DNA of 64,000 nucleotides from Pseudoduganella danionis. Its GTDB lineage: Bacteria > Pseudomonadota > Gammaproteobacteria > Burkholderiales > Burkholderiaceae_D. The notes beneath the pieces are model-generated. The model was not told the origin of the DNA. It saw nothing but the letters and a program-made list of their open reading frames with translations, and did no database searches. The position numbers and the translations under genes were made by a program. Every line of letters starts with the position of its first letter. Position 1 is the stretch's first letter. The DNA lies in the NCBI RefSeq assembly GCF_009720775.1, contig NZ_WNKW01000001.1:62001-126000 (forward strand), given 5' to 3'. Shown here piece after piece: positions 49,936-59,492 of this stretch.

Positions 49936-52467
49936 ATGAAAATCATCGTTATCGGTCACGGCATGGTAGGCCACAAATTCCTGGAAACGCTGGCTCAGAG
50001 CGACATCAGCAATCTGCAAGTGACGGTGCTGTGCGAAGAGCCACGTCCGGCCTATGACCGCGTGCATCTGTCCGAATTCTTCTCGGGTAAATCGGCGCAG
50101 GACCTGTCGCTGGTGAAGCCGGGCTTCTTCGAGCGTGACAATCTGGCGCTGCGTCTGAACACCCGTGCCACCCAGATCGACATCGTCAACAAGAACGTCA
50201 CCACGGCGGACGGCAATGTGCTCGACTACGACAAGCTGGTGATCGCCACGGGTTCTTATCCGTTTGTGCCACCACTGCCGGGCAAGGAGCGCAAGGACTG
50301 CTTCGTCTACCGCACCATCGAAGATCTGGAAGCCATGCTCGAATGCGGCCAGCGCGCCAAGACGGGCGTGGTAATCGGCGGCGGTCTGCTGGGCCTCGAA
50401 TGCGCCAAGGCGCTGCGCGACATGCATCTGGAAACCCATGTGGTGGAATTCTCGCCGCGCCTGATGGCGGTGCAGGTGGATGACGGCGGTGGCCGCGTAC
50501 TGCGCCGCAAGATCGAAGAGCTGGGCGTAACCGTCCACACGGGCAAGAACACCACGGCGATTGTGGATGGCGTGGAAGGTACCCACCGCATGGAGTTCGC
50601 GGACGGCAGCCATCTGGATGCCGACATGATCGTGTTCTCGGCTGGTATCCGCCCGCGCGACATGCTGGCACGTGAAAGTGGCCTGACCATCGGCCCGCGC
50701 GGCGGCATCGAAATCAACAACAACTGCGTGACTTCCGATCCGAACGTGTACGCGATTGGCGAGTGCGCGCTGTGGGGCGGCCTGACTTTCGGTCTGGTGG
50801 CACCCGGCTACGAAATGGCACGCGTGGCCGCCAAACACATACTGGGCGAGGCGGCCGAATTCGCCGGTGCCGACATGAGCACCAAGCTGAAACTGATGGG
50901 CGTGGACGTAGCCAGTATCGGCGACCCGCACGGCAAGGTGGAAGGCAGCCGTTCCTACCAGTTCACCGACGAGCGCAAACAGATCTACAAGAAGATCGTG
51001 GTGTCCGATTGCGGCAAATATCTGCTCGGTGGCGTGATGGTGGGCGATGCCAGCGAATACGGCACGCTGCTGCAGATGATGCTGAATAAAATCGAGCTGC
51101 CGGAATCGCCCGAGTTCCTGATATTGCCGCAGTCCGATGGCGCAGCCAAACCGGCACTGGGTGTGGATGCTCTGCCTGAAACGGCGCAGATCTGCTCCTG
51201 CAACGATGTCAGCAAAGGCGCGCTGTGCTCGGCCGTGGCTGGTGGCGTGACCAATGTGGCGGACCTGAAAAGCTGCACCGGTGCCGGTACCTCGTGCGGT
51301 GGCTGCGTGCCGCTGGTAACGCAGGTGATGAAGGCCGAGATGAAGAAGCAGGGCATGGAAGTCAACAACCATGTGTGCGAACACTTTGCCCACTCGCGTC
51401 AGGAACTGTTCCACCTGATTAAAGTCGGCCAGATCAAAACCTTCGCCGATCTGCTGGACAAACATGGCAAGGGTCTGGGCTGCGACATCTGCAAACCGCT
51501 GGCCGCCAACATGCTGGCCACCGTGTGGAATGACTTTGTGCTGAAGAAGGAACACGCGAGTCTGCAGGATACCAATGACTACTTCCTCGGCAATATCCAG
51601 AAGGATGGCACATATTCCGTAGTGCCCCGTATGCCGGGCGGTGAAGTCACGGCCGATGGCCTGATCGCGGTGGGCATGGTGGCCAAGAAGTACCAGCTTT
51701 ACACCAAGATCACGGGCGGTGCGCGGGTCGACCTGTTCGGCGCTCGTCTTGAACAACTGCCGCTGATCTGGGAAGAACTGATCGCAGCCGGTTTCGAATC
51801 AGGCCACGCCTACGGCAAATCGCTGCGTACGGTGAAATCCTGTGTCGGTTCGACCTGGTGCCGCTACGGTGTGGATGATTCCATCGGTCTGGCCATCGAA
51901 CTGGAGAACCGCTACAAAGGGCTGCGTACGCCGCACAAGATCAAGTTCGGCGTGTCGGGCTGCACCCGCGAGTGCGCCGAAGCGCAGGGCAAGGATGTGG
52001 GCGTGATCGCTACCGAAAAAGGCTGGAACCTCTACGTCTGCGGTAACGGCGGCATGAAGCCACGCCACGCGGAACTGCTGGCGACGGAACTCGATAAGGC
52101 CACGCTGGTGCGCTATATCGACCGCTTCCTGATGTTCTATGCCCGCACGGCGGACCGTCTGCAACGCACCAGCGTATGGCGCGAAAACCTCGAAGGCGGT
52201 CTCGATTATCTGAAGCAGGTAGTGGTCAACGACAAGCTGGGCATAGGCGCCGAGCTGGAAGCGGACATGCAGCACGTGGTCGACACCTACGCCTGCGAAT
52301 GGAAGGAAGCAGTGGAGAATCCGGAAACCCGCAAGCGTTTCCGCCACTTCGTCAACAGCGATCAGGGCGATGCCAACGTCCTGTTCATGGAAGAGCGCGG
52401 CCAGATCCGGCCCGCCACGGTGGAAGAGCGCAAACGCGTGATTCCGATTGCAGTCAACGCAGCCTGA
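49936..52467 (+). CDS. nirB: Assimilatory nitrite reductase, large subunit
   Basis: NirB reduces nitrite to ammonium with NAD(P)H. It has 843 residues: an FAD/NAD domain (IIVIGHGMVGHKFLE; VVIGGGLLGLECAKAL), a BFD-like [2Fe-2S] region (CSCNDVSKG, SCTGAGTSCGGC), then the nitrite/sulfite reductase domains with the sirohaem-[4Fe-4S] cysteines in KSCVGSTWCRYGVDDS and GVSGCTRECAEAQGKDV. The start at 49936 has AGAGGAACAG upstream; the frame is open into the transporter gene. Confidence 0.97.
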   Translation: MKIIVIGHGMVGHKFLETLAQSDISNLQVTVLCEEPRPAYDRVHLSEFFSGKSAQDLSLVKPGFFERDNLALRLNTRATQIDIVNKNVTTADGNVLDYDKLVIATGSYPFVPPLPGKERKDCFVYRTIEDLEAMLECGQRAKTGVVIGGGLLGLECAKALRDMHLETHVVEFSPRLMAVQVDDGGGRVLRRKIEELGVTVHTGKNTTAIVDGVEGTHRMEFADGSHLDADMIVFSAGIRPRDMLARESGLTIGPRGGIEINNNCVTSDPNVYAIGECALWGGLTFGLVAPGYEMARVAAKHILGEAAEFAGADMSTKLKLMGVDVASIGDPHGKVEGSRSYQFTDERKQIYKKIVVSDCGKYLLGGVMVGDASEYGTLLQMMLNKIELPESPEFLILPQSDGAAKPALGVDALPETAQICSCNDVSKGALCSAVAGGVTNVADLKSCTGAGTSCGGCVPLVTQVMKAEMKKQGMEVNNHVCEHFAHSRQELFHLIKVGQIKTFADLLDKHGKGLGCDICKPLAANMLATVWNDFVLKKEHASLQDTNDYFLGNIQKDGTYSVVPRMPGGEVTADGLIAVGMVAKKYQLYTKITGGARVDLFGARLEQLPLIWEELIAAGFESGHAYGKSLRTVKSCVGSTWCRYGVDDSIGLAIELENRYKGLRTPHKIKFGVSGCTRECAEAQGKDVGVIATEKGWNLYVCGNGGMKPRHAELLATELDKATLVRYIDRFLMFYARTADRLQRTSVWRENLEGGLDYLKQVVVNDKLGIGAELEADMQHVVDTYACEWKEAVENPETRKRFRHFVNSDQGDANVLFMEERGQIRPATVEERKRVIPIAVNAA

Positions 52468-52477
52468 GGAGAACGTT

Positions 52478-52825
52478 ATGCATCGCGATATTCAAACGGA
52501 TAACTGGATTAGCGTCTGCCAGCTGGGCGACATCGTACCGAATACGGGCGTGTGCGCCTTGCTGAACCAGCGCCAGATCGCCGTATTCCATGTGCAGGCC
52601 GGCGAAGCGCGTGTGTTCGCCATCGATAACTACGACCCCAACTCGCAGGCCGCCGTGCTGTCGCGCGGACTGGTGGGCAGCGTGGGCGAGCGCATCGTGG
52701 TGGCTTCGCCCATCTACAAGCAGCATTTCGATCTGCAGACGGGCGAATGCCTGGAAGCGCCCGAGCATTCGGTCAACACCTATCCGGCCCGTATCGAAGA
52801 CGGCAAAGTGTGGGTGGGGCTATGA
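52478..52825 (+). CDS. nirD: Nitrite reductase, small subunit
   Basis: NirD is the 115-residue small subunit of NADH-nitrite reductase, a Rieske-like fold that has lost the cluster ligands, as expected for NirD. The family pattern is VFHVQAGEARVFAIDNYDPN followed by VVASPIYKQHFDLQTGECLE. It starts 10 bp after nirB and overlaps the next gene as ATGA. Confidence 0.95.
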   Translation: MHRDIQTDNWISVCQLGDIVPNTGVCALLNQRQIAVFHVQAGEARVFAIDNYDPNSQAAVLSRGLVGSVGERIVVASPIYKQHFDLQTGECLEAPEHSVNTYPARIEDGKVWVGL

Positions 52826-54039
52826 ACAAGCCCGCGCTGGTGGTGATAGGGAACGGCATGGCAGGGATGCGCACTGTCGAGGAACTGCTCAAGCTGGCGC
52901 CCGAGATGTACGACATTACCGTGTTCGGCGCCGAGCCGCACGGTAATTACAACCGCATCATGCTGTCGCCCGTGCTGGCTGGCGAAAAGCAGATGGACGA
53001 CATCATGATCAACAGCCGCGAATGGTATGTGCAGAACGGGATCACGCTGCATGCCGGTGATCCGGTCGAGCATATCGACCGGCGCAACCGCGTGGTGCGC
53101 GCCCGTTCCGGCCTGATGGTGCGCTACGACCGCCTGCTGATTGCCACCGGCTCCAAGCCTTTCATCATTCCCGTGCCGGGCCACCAGCTCAAAGGCGTGC
53201 TGGCCTTCCGTGACATACAGGATGTGGAAAGCATGCTGGCCATGGCACGCAATCACCGCCACGCCGTCATCATCGGTGGCGGCCTGCTGGGTCTGGAAGC
53301 GGCCAATGGCCTGCAGCGTCAGGGCATGTCCGTCACGGTGGTGCATGTGTCGGATGCGCTGATGAACCAGCAGCTCGACAAGCCTGCTGCCCAGTTGCTG
53401 CAGAAAGCGCTGGAAGGCAAGGGCTTGAAGTTCCTGATGAACGCCCAGACCGAGGAAATCGTCGGGCCGGATCGCGTGACGGGCGTGCGCTTCAAGGATG
53501 GCAGCGTGATTCCTGCCGATCTGGTGGTGATGACAGCCGGCGTGCGGCCGAATATCGAGCTGGCCAAGGCGGCCGGCCTGCATTGCGACCGCGCCATCGT
53601 GGTGGATGACACGCTGCAGACTTACGATCCGCGCGTGTACGCCGTCGGCGAATGCGTGCAGCACCGCAGTGCCACTTTCGGGCTGGTCGCGCCGATCTGG
53701 GATCAGGCCCGCGTGTGCGGCGCCCATCTGGCCGGTGCCGGTGTGCGGCGTTACGTGCAGCAGACTTCACCCACCCGCTTGAAGGTGACGGGCGTGGAAC
53801 TGTATTCTGTCGGTGATTTCATCGGCGGCGAAGGCAGCGAAGATCTGGTGCTGCGCGATGCGCGCCGTGGCGTGTACAAGCGCCTTGTACTCAAAGGTGG
53901 TCGCCTGACAGGTGCCGTGCTGTATGGCGACGTCAAGGACGGCCCGTGGTACTTCAAGCTGATCCAGAGTGGCGCCGACATCGCTGCCATTCGTCCTACC
54001 CTGCTGTTTGGCGAGGCGCTGAGCGCCCGCGCTGCCTGA
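52822..54039 (+). CDS. nasB: FAD-dependent reductase, electron-transfer subunit of nitrate reductase
   Basis: A 405-residue NAD(P)H-dependent flavoprotein of the NasB/NasC type that feeds electrons to the molybdenum subunit. It has two dinucleotide folds (VVIGNGMAGMRTVEELL; HAVIIGGGLLGLEAANGL) and the Asp of the FAD site region VYAVGECVQHR. The N-terminus copies that of NirB (PHGNYNRIMLSPVLAGEK), pointing to common ancestry. It overlaps nirD by four bases. It lacks the BFD [2Fe-2S] domain, which in this cluster sits at the end of the nitrate reductase. Confidence 0.85.
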   Translation: MNKPALVVIGNGMAGMRTVEELLKLAPEMYDITVFGAEPHGNYNRIMLSPVLAGEKQMDDIMINSREWYVQNGITLHAGDPVEHIDRRNRVVRARSGLMVRYDRLLIATGSKPFIIPVPGHQLKGVLAFRDIQDVESMLAMARNHRHAVIIGGGLLGLEAANGLQRQGMSVTVVHVSDALMNQQLDKPAAQLLQKALEGKGLKFLMNAQTEEIVGPDRVTGVRFKDGSVIPADLVVMTAGVRPNIELAKAAGLHCDRAIVVDDTLQTYDPRVYAVGECVQHRSATFGLVAPIWDQARVCGAHLAGAGVRRYVQQTSPTRLKVTGVELYSVGDFIGGEGSEDLVLRDARRGVYKRLVLKGGRLTGAVLYGDVKDGPWYFKLIQSGADIAAIRPTLLFGEALSARAA

Positions 54040-54059
54040 ACCAATTTTGCGAGCATAAA

Positions 54060-56783
54060 GTGAACCTCTCTTCCGACCATCTGGCGATCCGAACCACCTG
54101 TGCCTATTGCGGCGTTGGCTGCGGCGTGCAGGCCACACCGAAAGGCGATGGCACGGCCACCATCAGCGGCGATACGCTGCATCCGGCCAATCGCGGCCGC
54201 CTGTGCGTAAAAGGCTCGGCACTGGGCGAGACGCTGGGACTGGAAGGGCGGCTGCTGTATCCGCAGGTGCGTGGTGAAGATGGTCTGCGCCGCGTCTCGT
54301 GGGATGCGGCGCTCGATCAGGTGGCTGGCCAGTGGCGCAGCATCATCGCCGAACACGGCCCGCAGGCGGTGGCACTGTACGTGTCGGGCCAGTTGCTGAC
54401 GGAAGACTATTACGTTGCCAACAAGCTCATGAAGGGTTATGTGGGCGGCGCGAATATCGATACCAATTCGCGTCTGTGCATGTCGTCGGCCGTGGCGGGC
54501 TACAAGCGCGCTTTCGGAGAAGATCTGGTGCCACTGTGCTACGACGATCTGGAACTGGCCGATCTGGTGGTACTGGTCGGCTCGAATACGGCATGGTGCC
54601 ATCCCATCCTGTTCCAGCGCATCCTCAAGGCCAAGGAACAGCGGCCGGAAATGAAGCTGGTGGTGATCGATCCACGCCGCACCGCCACTTGCGAACTGGC
54701 CGATCTGCATCTGCCTGTGAAAGCCGGTACGGACGTCTGGCTGTTCAATGGTCTGCTCAGCTATCTGGCCCGCATAGGCGCAATGGACCCGGCTTTTGTG
54801 GAACAGCACACCAATGGCCTGACAGCGGCACTGGAAACGGCCAATATCGATTGTGCTGATATGGCTGCCGTGGCGCGCATCTGCCGCATCGATCCGGCGC
54901 TGCTGCTGGAGTTCTACGAACTGTATGCCGCGACAGCCAAAACCATCACCGCCTATTCCATGGGCGTGAACCAGTCTTCGGCTGGCACCGACAAAGTCAA
55001 CGCCATCATCAACTGCCACCTGATAGGCGGGCGCATAGGCCAGCCCGGCATGGGGCCGTTCTCCATCACGGGCCAGCCGAATGCCATGGGGGGGCGCGAA
55101 GTCGGCGGACTGGCGAATATGTTGGCCGCCCACATGGATCTGGAAAATCCCGAGCACCGCGATGTGGTGCAGACCTTCTGGGATGCGCCTGTGATGGCCG
55201 ATAGCGGCGGCCTGAAAGCGGTAGACCTGTTCAAGGCCATCGAAGATGGCAGCATCAAGGCGGTGTGGGTGATAGGCACCAATCCCGTGGTCAGCATGCC
55301 GGATGCCGATCAGGTGCGGCGCGCGCTGTTGCACTGCGAACTGGTGGTGGCCAGCGACATCATGCAGCACACCGATACCAACGAATACGCCGATGTGCTG
55401 CTGCCTGCACTGGGCTGGGGTGAGAAAGATGGCACGGTAACCAATTCCGAGCGCCGTATTTCGCGCCAGCGGGCCTTCCTGCCGGCGCCGGGCGAAGCGC
55501 TGGCGGACTGGAAAATCCTGTCCCTGTTCGCCCAGCGCATGGGCTACAGCGGCTTCGATTTCCGCAGTGCCCACGGGGTGTTTGCCGAGCACGCGCGCCT
55601 GAGCGGCTTCCGTAATACGCCGGCCGATGTGCCGCGCATGTTCGATATTTCCGGTCTGGCCGGCCTGAATGCGCGCGAATACGATGATCTGGAACCGACC
55701 CAGTGGCCGGTGCGGCGGCTGGCTAGCGGCCGGCTGGAGGTTGAGGAGCGCCTGTTTGCCGACCGTCAGTTTGCTACTGCCGATGGCAAGGCGCGCTTTG
55801 TGCCGACGGCTACCCGTGCGCCAGTCAACGCCGTGAGCGAAGACTTTCCGCTGGTGCTCAACACGGGTCGCGTGCGCGATCAATGGCACACCATGACGCG
55901 CACGGGCAAAGCGCCGACGCTGGCCGACCATACGGCCGAATCGTTTGTCGATATCCACCCGCAGGACGCGCTGCTGCATGGCGTGCGCGAAGGCGAACTG
56001 GCCCGCATCAGCTCCGAATGGGGCGCCATGGTAGCGCGGGTGCAGCATGGCGGCGGCATCCCCCGTGGTAGCGTGTTCATCCCCATCCACTGGAATAACC
56101 AGACGGCTTCCGATGCGCGCGTGGGCGCGCTGGTCAATCCTGAAGTTGATCCTGTTTCGGGCGAGCCGGAATTCAAGCATACGCCCGTGCGTATCGAACA
56201 GTTCCGCGTCAACTGGCACGGCTTCATTCTGAGCCGCAGCAGCAAGGCGCTCGACAGCGTGGCGCACTGGACCCGCATACAGGGCCGCAGCTTCAACCGC
56301 TATGAACTGGCAGGGCGCAACGTCATCAAGGATTACAGCGGCTGGGCGCGTACCCTACTGGGTGTGCACGATGCGGATGCCGACTGGCTCGAATACGAAG
56401 ACCGTACGGCGGGCGTATATCGCGCCGTGCACATCGTTGATGACCGCATCGAACAGTGCATCTTCCTCTCGCCACGGCAGGACATGCCTTCGCGCGCCTG
56501 GCTGGCCAGCCTGTTCTGCAAGGACGTGCTGAGCGAGATAGACCGCGTGGGCCTGCTGGTCGGCATGCCGGTGGAGAAGGGTGCCGATGCCGGCCCTACC
56601 GTGTGCTCGTGTTTCGGTGTGGGCCGCAACACCATTTGCCAGTCCATCGTCGAGAAGGATCTGAAAACGGTACAGGAAGTGACAGCCTGCCTGAAAGCCG
56701 GTGGCAACTGCGGTTCCTGCGTCCCCGAGATCAAGAAGATACTGGTGCAGACACGGGTAGAGGCGGCGGAAGAAAAGTTATAG
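54060..56783 (+). CDS. nasA: Assimilatory nitrate reductase, catalytic subunit
   Basis: A 907-residue cytoplasmic molybdenum enzyme reducing nitrate to nitrite. The N-terminal [4Fe-4S] cysteines are in CAYCGVGCGVQ and GRLCVKGSAL. The Mo-bisMGD domain has SGQLLTEDYYVANKLMKGY, NSRLCMSSAVAGYKRAFG (Cys ligand) and GPFSITGQPNAMGGREVGGL. The C-terminus carries a BFD-like [2Fe-2S] domain (CSCFGVGRNTICQSI, NCGSCVPEI). It starts with GTG at 54060, 20 bp after the reductase gene; upstream in-frame residues are out of context. The alternative symbol is nasC. Confidence 0.94.
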   Translation: MNLSSDHLAIRTTCAYCGVGCGVQATPKGDGTATISGDTLHPANRGRLCVKGSALGETLGLEGRLLYPQVRGEDGLRRVSWDAALDQVAGQWRSIIAEHGPQAVALYVSGQLLTEDYYVANKLMKGYVGGANIDTNSRLCMSSAVAGYKRAFGEDLVPLCYDDLELADLVVLVGSNTAWCHPILFQRILKAKEQRPEMKLVVIDPRRTATCELADLHLPVKAGTDVWLFNGLLSYLARIGAMDPAFVEQHTNGLTAALETANIDCADMAAVARICRIDPALLLEFYELYAATAKTITAYSMGVNQSSAGTDKVNAIINCHLIGGRIGQPGMGPFSITGQPNAMGGREVGGLANMLAAHMDLENPEHRDVVQTFWDAPVMADSGGLKAVDLFKAIEDGSIKAVWVIGTNPVVSMPDADQVRRALLHCELVVASDIMQHTDTNEYADVLLPALGWGEKDGTVTNSERRISRQRAFLPAPGEALADWKILSLFAQRMGYSGFDFRSAHGVFAEHARLSGFRNTPADVPRMFDISGLAGLNAREYDDLEPTQWPVRRLASGRLEVEERLFADRQFATADGKARFVPTATRAPVNAVSEDFPLVLNTGRVRDQWHTMTRTGKAPTLADHTAESFVDIHPQDALLHGVREGELARISSEWGAMVARVQHGGGIPRGSVFIPIHWNNQTASDARVGALVNPEVDPVSGEPEFKHTPVRIEQFRVNWHGFILSRSSKALDSVAHWTRIQGRSFNRYELAGRNVIKDYSGWARTLLGVHDADADWLEYEDRTAGVYRAVHIVDDRIEQCIFLSPRQDMPSRAWLASLFCKDVLSEIDRVGLLVGMPVEKGADAGPTVCSCFGVGRNTICQSIVEKDLKTVQEVTACLKAGGNCGSCVPEIKKILVQTRVEAAEEKL

Positions 56784-56836
56784 ATATGGTAAATTAAGAC
56801 TGCGATATCGCGCGTATCCACATAGAGAGCGTAAGC

Positions 56837-58207
56837 ATGTCTATCCGTGAGAACTTTACTGATGCTGATATGGAGCAGTGGCTCAATGAACACCGGGTCA
56901 CTGAAATTGAATGTCTGGTGCCTGACCTGACAGGCGTGGCGCGCGGGAAGATACTGCCGCGCGCCAAGTTCAGCAAGGAGCGCGGCATGCGCATCCCTGA
57001 AGCGGTGCTGGGCATGACGGTGACGGGTAATTACCCTACCGACGATGTGGCTTATGACCGCGCCATCTCTTCCACCGACCGCGACATGATATTGCGGGCC
57101 GATCCCGGCAGCATTACCCGCGTGCCGTGGGCGATAGACCCGACCGCACAGGTAATCCACGACTGCTATTTTGCCGATGGCACGCTGGTGGATTTTGCGC
57201 CCCGTTCCGTGCTGCGCCGCGTGCTCAAGCTGTATGCCGAGCGTGGCTGGCGCCCCGTGGTAGGGCCGGAACTGGAGTTCTATCTGACCGAGAAAAGCGT
57301 CGACCCTGATCTGCCGCTGAAGGCGCCGGTAGGCCGCAGCGGCCGTGCCGAGACTAGCCGGCAGGTGTACAGCATCGATGCCGTCAATGAATTCGACCCA
57401 TTGTTCGAGGATATCTACGATTACTGCGCGCTCATGAATCTCGATGTGGATACGCTGATCCACGAAACGGGCGCAGGCCAGATGGGACTGAACTTCCAGC
57501 ATGGCGATCCGCTGGCACTGGCCGACAATGTGTTCTACTTCAAGCGCACCTTGCGCGAAGCGGCGCTCAAGCATGGCATGTACGCCACATTCATGGCCAA
57601 ACCCATGGCCAACGAACCGGGATCGGCCATGCATGTGCACCAGAGCGTGAGCGATGCGGCCAGCGGGCTGAATATCTTCAGCATGGATGATGGGGCACCA
57701 TCGGCCCAGTTCCGCCACTACATCGCCGGTCTGCAGCGCTACACGCCGGCCGGCATGGCCATCCTCGCGCCGTACGTGAATTCCTACCGCCGCATCGTGC
57801 GCCACACGTCCACGCCCATCAATATCCAGTGGGGCATGGATAACCGCACGGTGGGCTTCCGCATTCCGATTTCCGGCGTGGCGCAGCGGCGGGTGGAAAA
57901 CCGCATCATCGGTGCCGACGCCAACCCTTACCTGGCCATGGCCGTGACGCTGGCCTGCGGCTATCTGGGCATGGTCGACCAGCTGGAACCCACGCCGGCC
58001 ACCACCAGCAGTGCCTATCCCAACCTGTTCGAGCTGCCGCAAAGCCTGTCGCAGGCGCTCACCATGCTGCGCCGCGAGGACAGATTGCGCGAAGTGCTGG
58101 GCGACCGTTTCGTGGATGTCTATACCGCCATCAAAGAGGTCGAGCATCAGGAATTCATGACCGTCATCAGCCCATGGGAGCGCGAGCACCTGCTGTTGCA
58201 TGTCTGA
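56837..58207 (+). CDS. puuA: Gamma-glutamylputrescine synthetase / glutamine synthetase-like
   Basis: A 456-residue member of the glutamine synthetase superfamily that in the Puu pathway ligates glutamate to putrescine. The glutamine-synthetase motifs are GPELEFYL, ETGAGQMGLNFQHGD, NEPGSAMHVHQSV and NRTVGFRIP, and the length is that of PuuA rather than GlnA. A polyamine ABC importer follows on the same strand and a ureohydrolase and gabDT unit is convergent, which supports the polyamine role. Other amines are possible. Confidence 0.8.
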   Translation: MSIRENFTDADMEQWLNEHRVTEIECLVPDLTGVARGKILPRAKFSKERGMRIPEAVLGMTVTGNYPTDDVAYDRAISSTDRDMILRADPGSITRVPWAIDPTAQVIHDCYFADGTLVDFAPRSVLRRVLKLYAERGWRPVVGPELEFYLTEKSVDPDLPLKAPVGRSGRAETSRQVYSIDAVNEFDPLFEDIYDYCALMNLDVDTLIHETGAGQMGLNFQHGDPLALADNVFYFKRTLREAALKHGMYATFMAKPMANEPGSAMHVHQSVSDAASGLNIFSMDDGAPSAQFRHYIAGLQRYTPAGMAILAPYVNSYRRIVRHTSTPINIQWGMDNRTVGFRIPISGVAQRRVENRIIGADANPYLAMAVTLACGYLGMVDQLEPTPATTSSAYPNLFELPQSLSQALTMLRREDRLREVLGDRFVDVYTAIKEVEHQEFMTVISPWEREHLLLHV

Positions 58208-58256
58208 TACTGTTGCGCCCCGGCCCACTGACTACGTAGGGGCCGCAGAGTGGCTA

Positions 58257-58262
58257 TATAAT
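58257..58262 (+). promoter_or_regulatory. TATAAT box before the PuuA terminator
   Basis: A perfect -10 hexamer with no good -35. Transcription from it would run into the hairpin at 58282-58307 within about 15 bases, so it is either chance or an attenuated promoter of the transporter operon. Confidence 0.25.
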
Positions 58263-58281
58263 CACGGGTTCTAAAATTGGG

Positions 58282-58307
58282 GGCGGCTTGCGGATGGCCG
58301 CCTTTTT
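58282..58307 (+). terminator. Intrinsic terminator after puuA
   Basis: GGCGGC (58282-58287) pairs with GCCGCC (58297-58302), followed by five T, 32 bp before the ABC transporter ATPase gene. Confidence 0.85.
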
Positions 58308-58338
58308 ATATTAATCATATTATTTCAACTTAAATAAC

Positions 58339-59478
58339 ATGAGCAAAGAGCGAGCTGCTGCCGGTACGGGCCAACCATTTCTGCTGATCCGCGATCTCGT
58401 CAAGGATTTTGACGGCGTGCGCGCCGTGAACGATGTATCGGTCGAAATCAACAAGGGCGAGATTTTTGCTCTGCTGGGCAGCTCCGGTTGCGGCAAATCG
58501 ACGCTGCTGCGCATGCTGGCCGGCTTCGAAACGCCCACCTCGGGCAAGATACAGCTGGCCGGTCAGGACATCATCGCTGTGCCGCCTTACCAGCGTCCCA
58601 TCAACATGATGTTCCAGTCATATGCGCTGTTCCCCCACCTGTCCGTGTGGGACAACATCGCGTTTGGCCTGCGCCGCGACGGCTTGCCGAAAGACGAAAT
58701 CGCCACGCGCGTGGAGCAGATGCTGAAACTGGTGCAGCTGTCCGCCTATGCCAAACGCAAACCGCATCAACTGTCCGGTGGCCAGCAGCAGCGCGTGGCG
58801 CTGGCACGTAGCCTGGCCAAGCGTCCGCAGTTGCTGCTGCTGGACGAGCCGCTCGGTGCACTCGACAAGAAGCTGCGCGAACAGACTCAGATGGAACTGG
58901 TGGGCATTATCGAAGAAGTGGGCGTGACCTGCGTGATGGTGACGCACGATCAGGATGAAGCCATGAGCATGGCCACCCGCATCGCTGTGATGAGCGAAGG
59001 CCGCATCCTGCAGGTGGGCGCGCCCGGCGAAATTTACGAAACGCCTAACTGCCGCTTCGTGGCCGACTTTATCGGCAGCGTGAATATGTTCGAAGGCAGC
59101 GTCAGCGCCGATGAACCGGATCACGTCATCATCGAGACGCCGGAAGGCCAGCACTACATCACCCACGGCATTACCGGCACACTGGGTATGCCCGTTTCCG
59201 TGGCCGTGCGTCCGGAGAAAATCTGCCTGCAGCAGCAGGCTCCAACGCAGGAGCAGCGTGCACAGGCCGTCGAACATGGCTACAACTGCGTGCAGGGCGT
59301 GATTACGGCGCTGGCCTACTTCGGCAACGAAACCCATTACCACGTGCGCCTCGACAGCGGCAAAGTGCTCAAGGTGTCGCGCACCAATGCGGCACGCCAT
59401 GACGATTCGGTGCTGGAACGTGATCAGCGCGTGTATGCGTGGTGGGATGGCGCCGACGTTGTCGTGCTGACCAGCTAA
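58339..59478 (+). CDS. potA: Polyamine ABC importer, ATPase
   Basis: A 379-residue PotA/PotG-type ATPase. It has Walker [15 protein letters not shown], the Q loop in MMFQSYALFPHLSVWDNI, signature LSGGQQQRVALARSL, Walker B LLLLDEPLGALDKK and the H loop VTHDQDEAMSMATRI. A C-terminal TOBE-like domain (about 270-375) supports the importer class. The permeases PotH and PotI follow. No periplasmic binding protein is encoded in the window, although PotF/PotD is needed for function. The symbol could equally be potG. Confidence 0.85.
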   Translation: MSKERAAAGTGQPFLLIRDLVKDFDGVRAVNDVSVEINKGEIFALLGSSGCGKSTLLRMLAGFETPTSGKIQLAGQDIIAVPPYQRPINMMFQSYALFPHLSVWDNIAFGLRRDGLPKDEIATRVEQMLKLVQLSAYAKRKPHQLSGGQQQRVALARSLAKRPQLLLLDEPLGALDKKLREQTQMELVGIIEEVGVTCVMVTHDQDEAMSMATRIAVMSEGRILQVGAPGEIYETPNCRFVADFIGSVNMFEGSVSADEPDHVIIETPEGQHYITHGITGTLGMPVSVAVRPEKICLQQQAPTQEQRAQAVEHGYNCVQGVITALAYFGNETHYHVRLDSGKVLKVSRTNAARHDDSVLERDQRVYAWWDGADVVVLTS

Positions 59479-59492
59479 GGCGGAGTGCAGTC

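Noticed and set aside
53751..56267. Very long minus-strand frame opposite the nitrate reductase gene
   Set aside because: It is made of low-complexity His/Arg/Gln-rich residues, spans the end of one gene and most of another, and has no recognisable domain. It is a shadow of GC-rich third positions.
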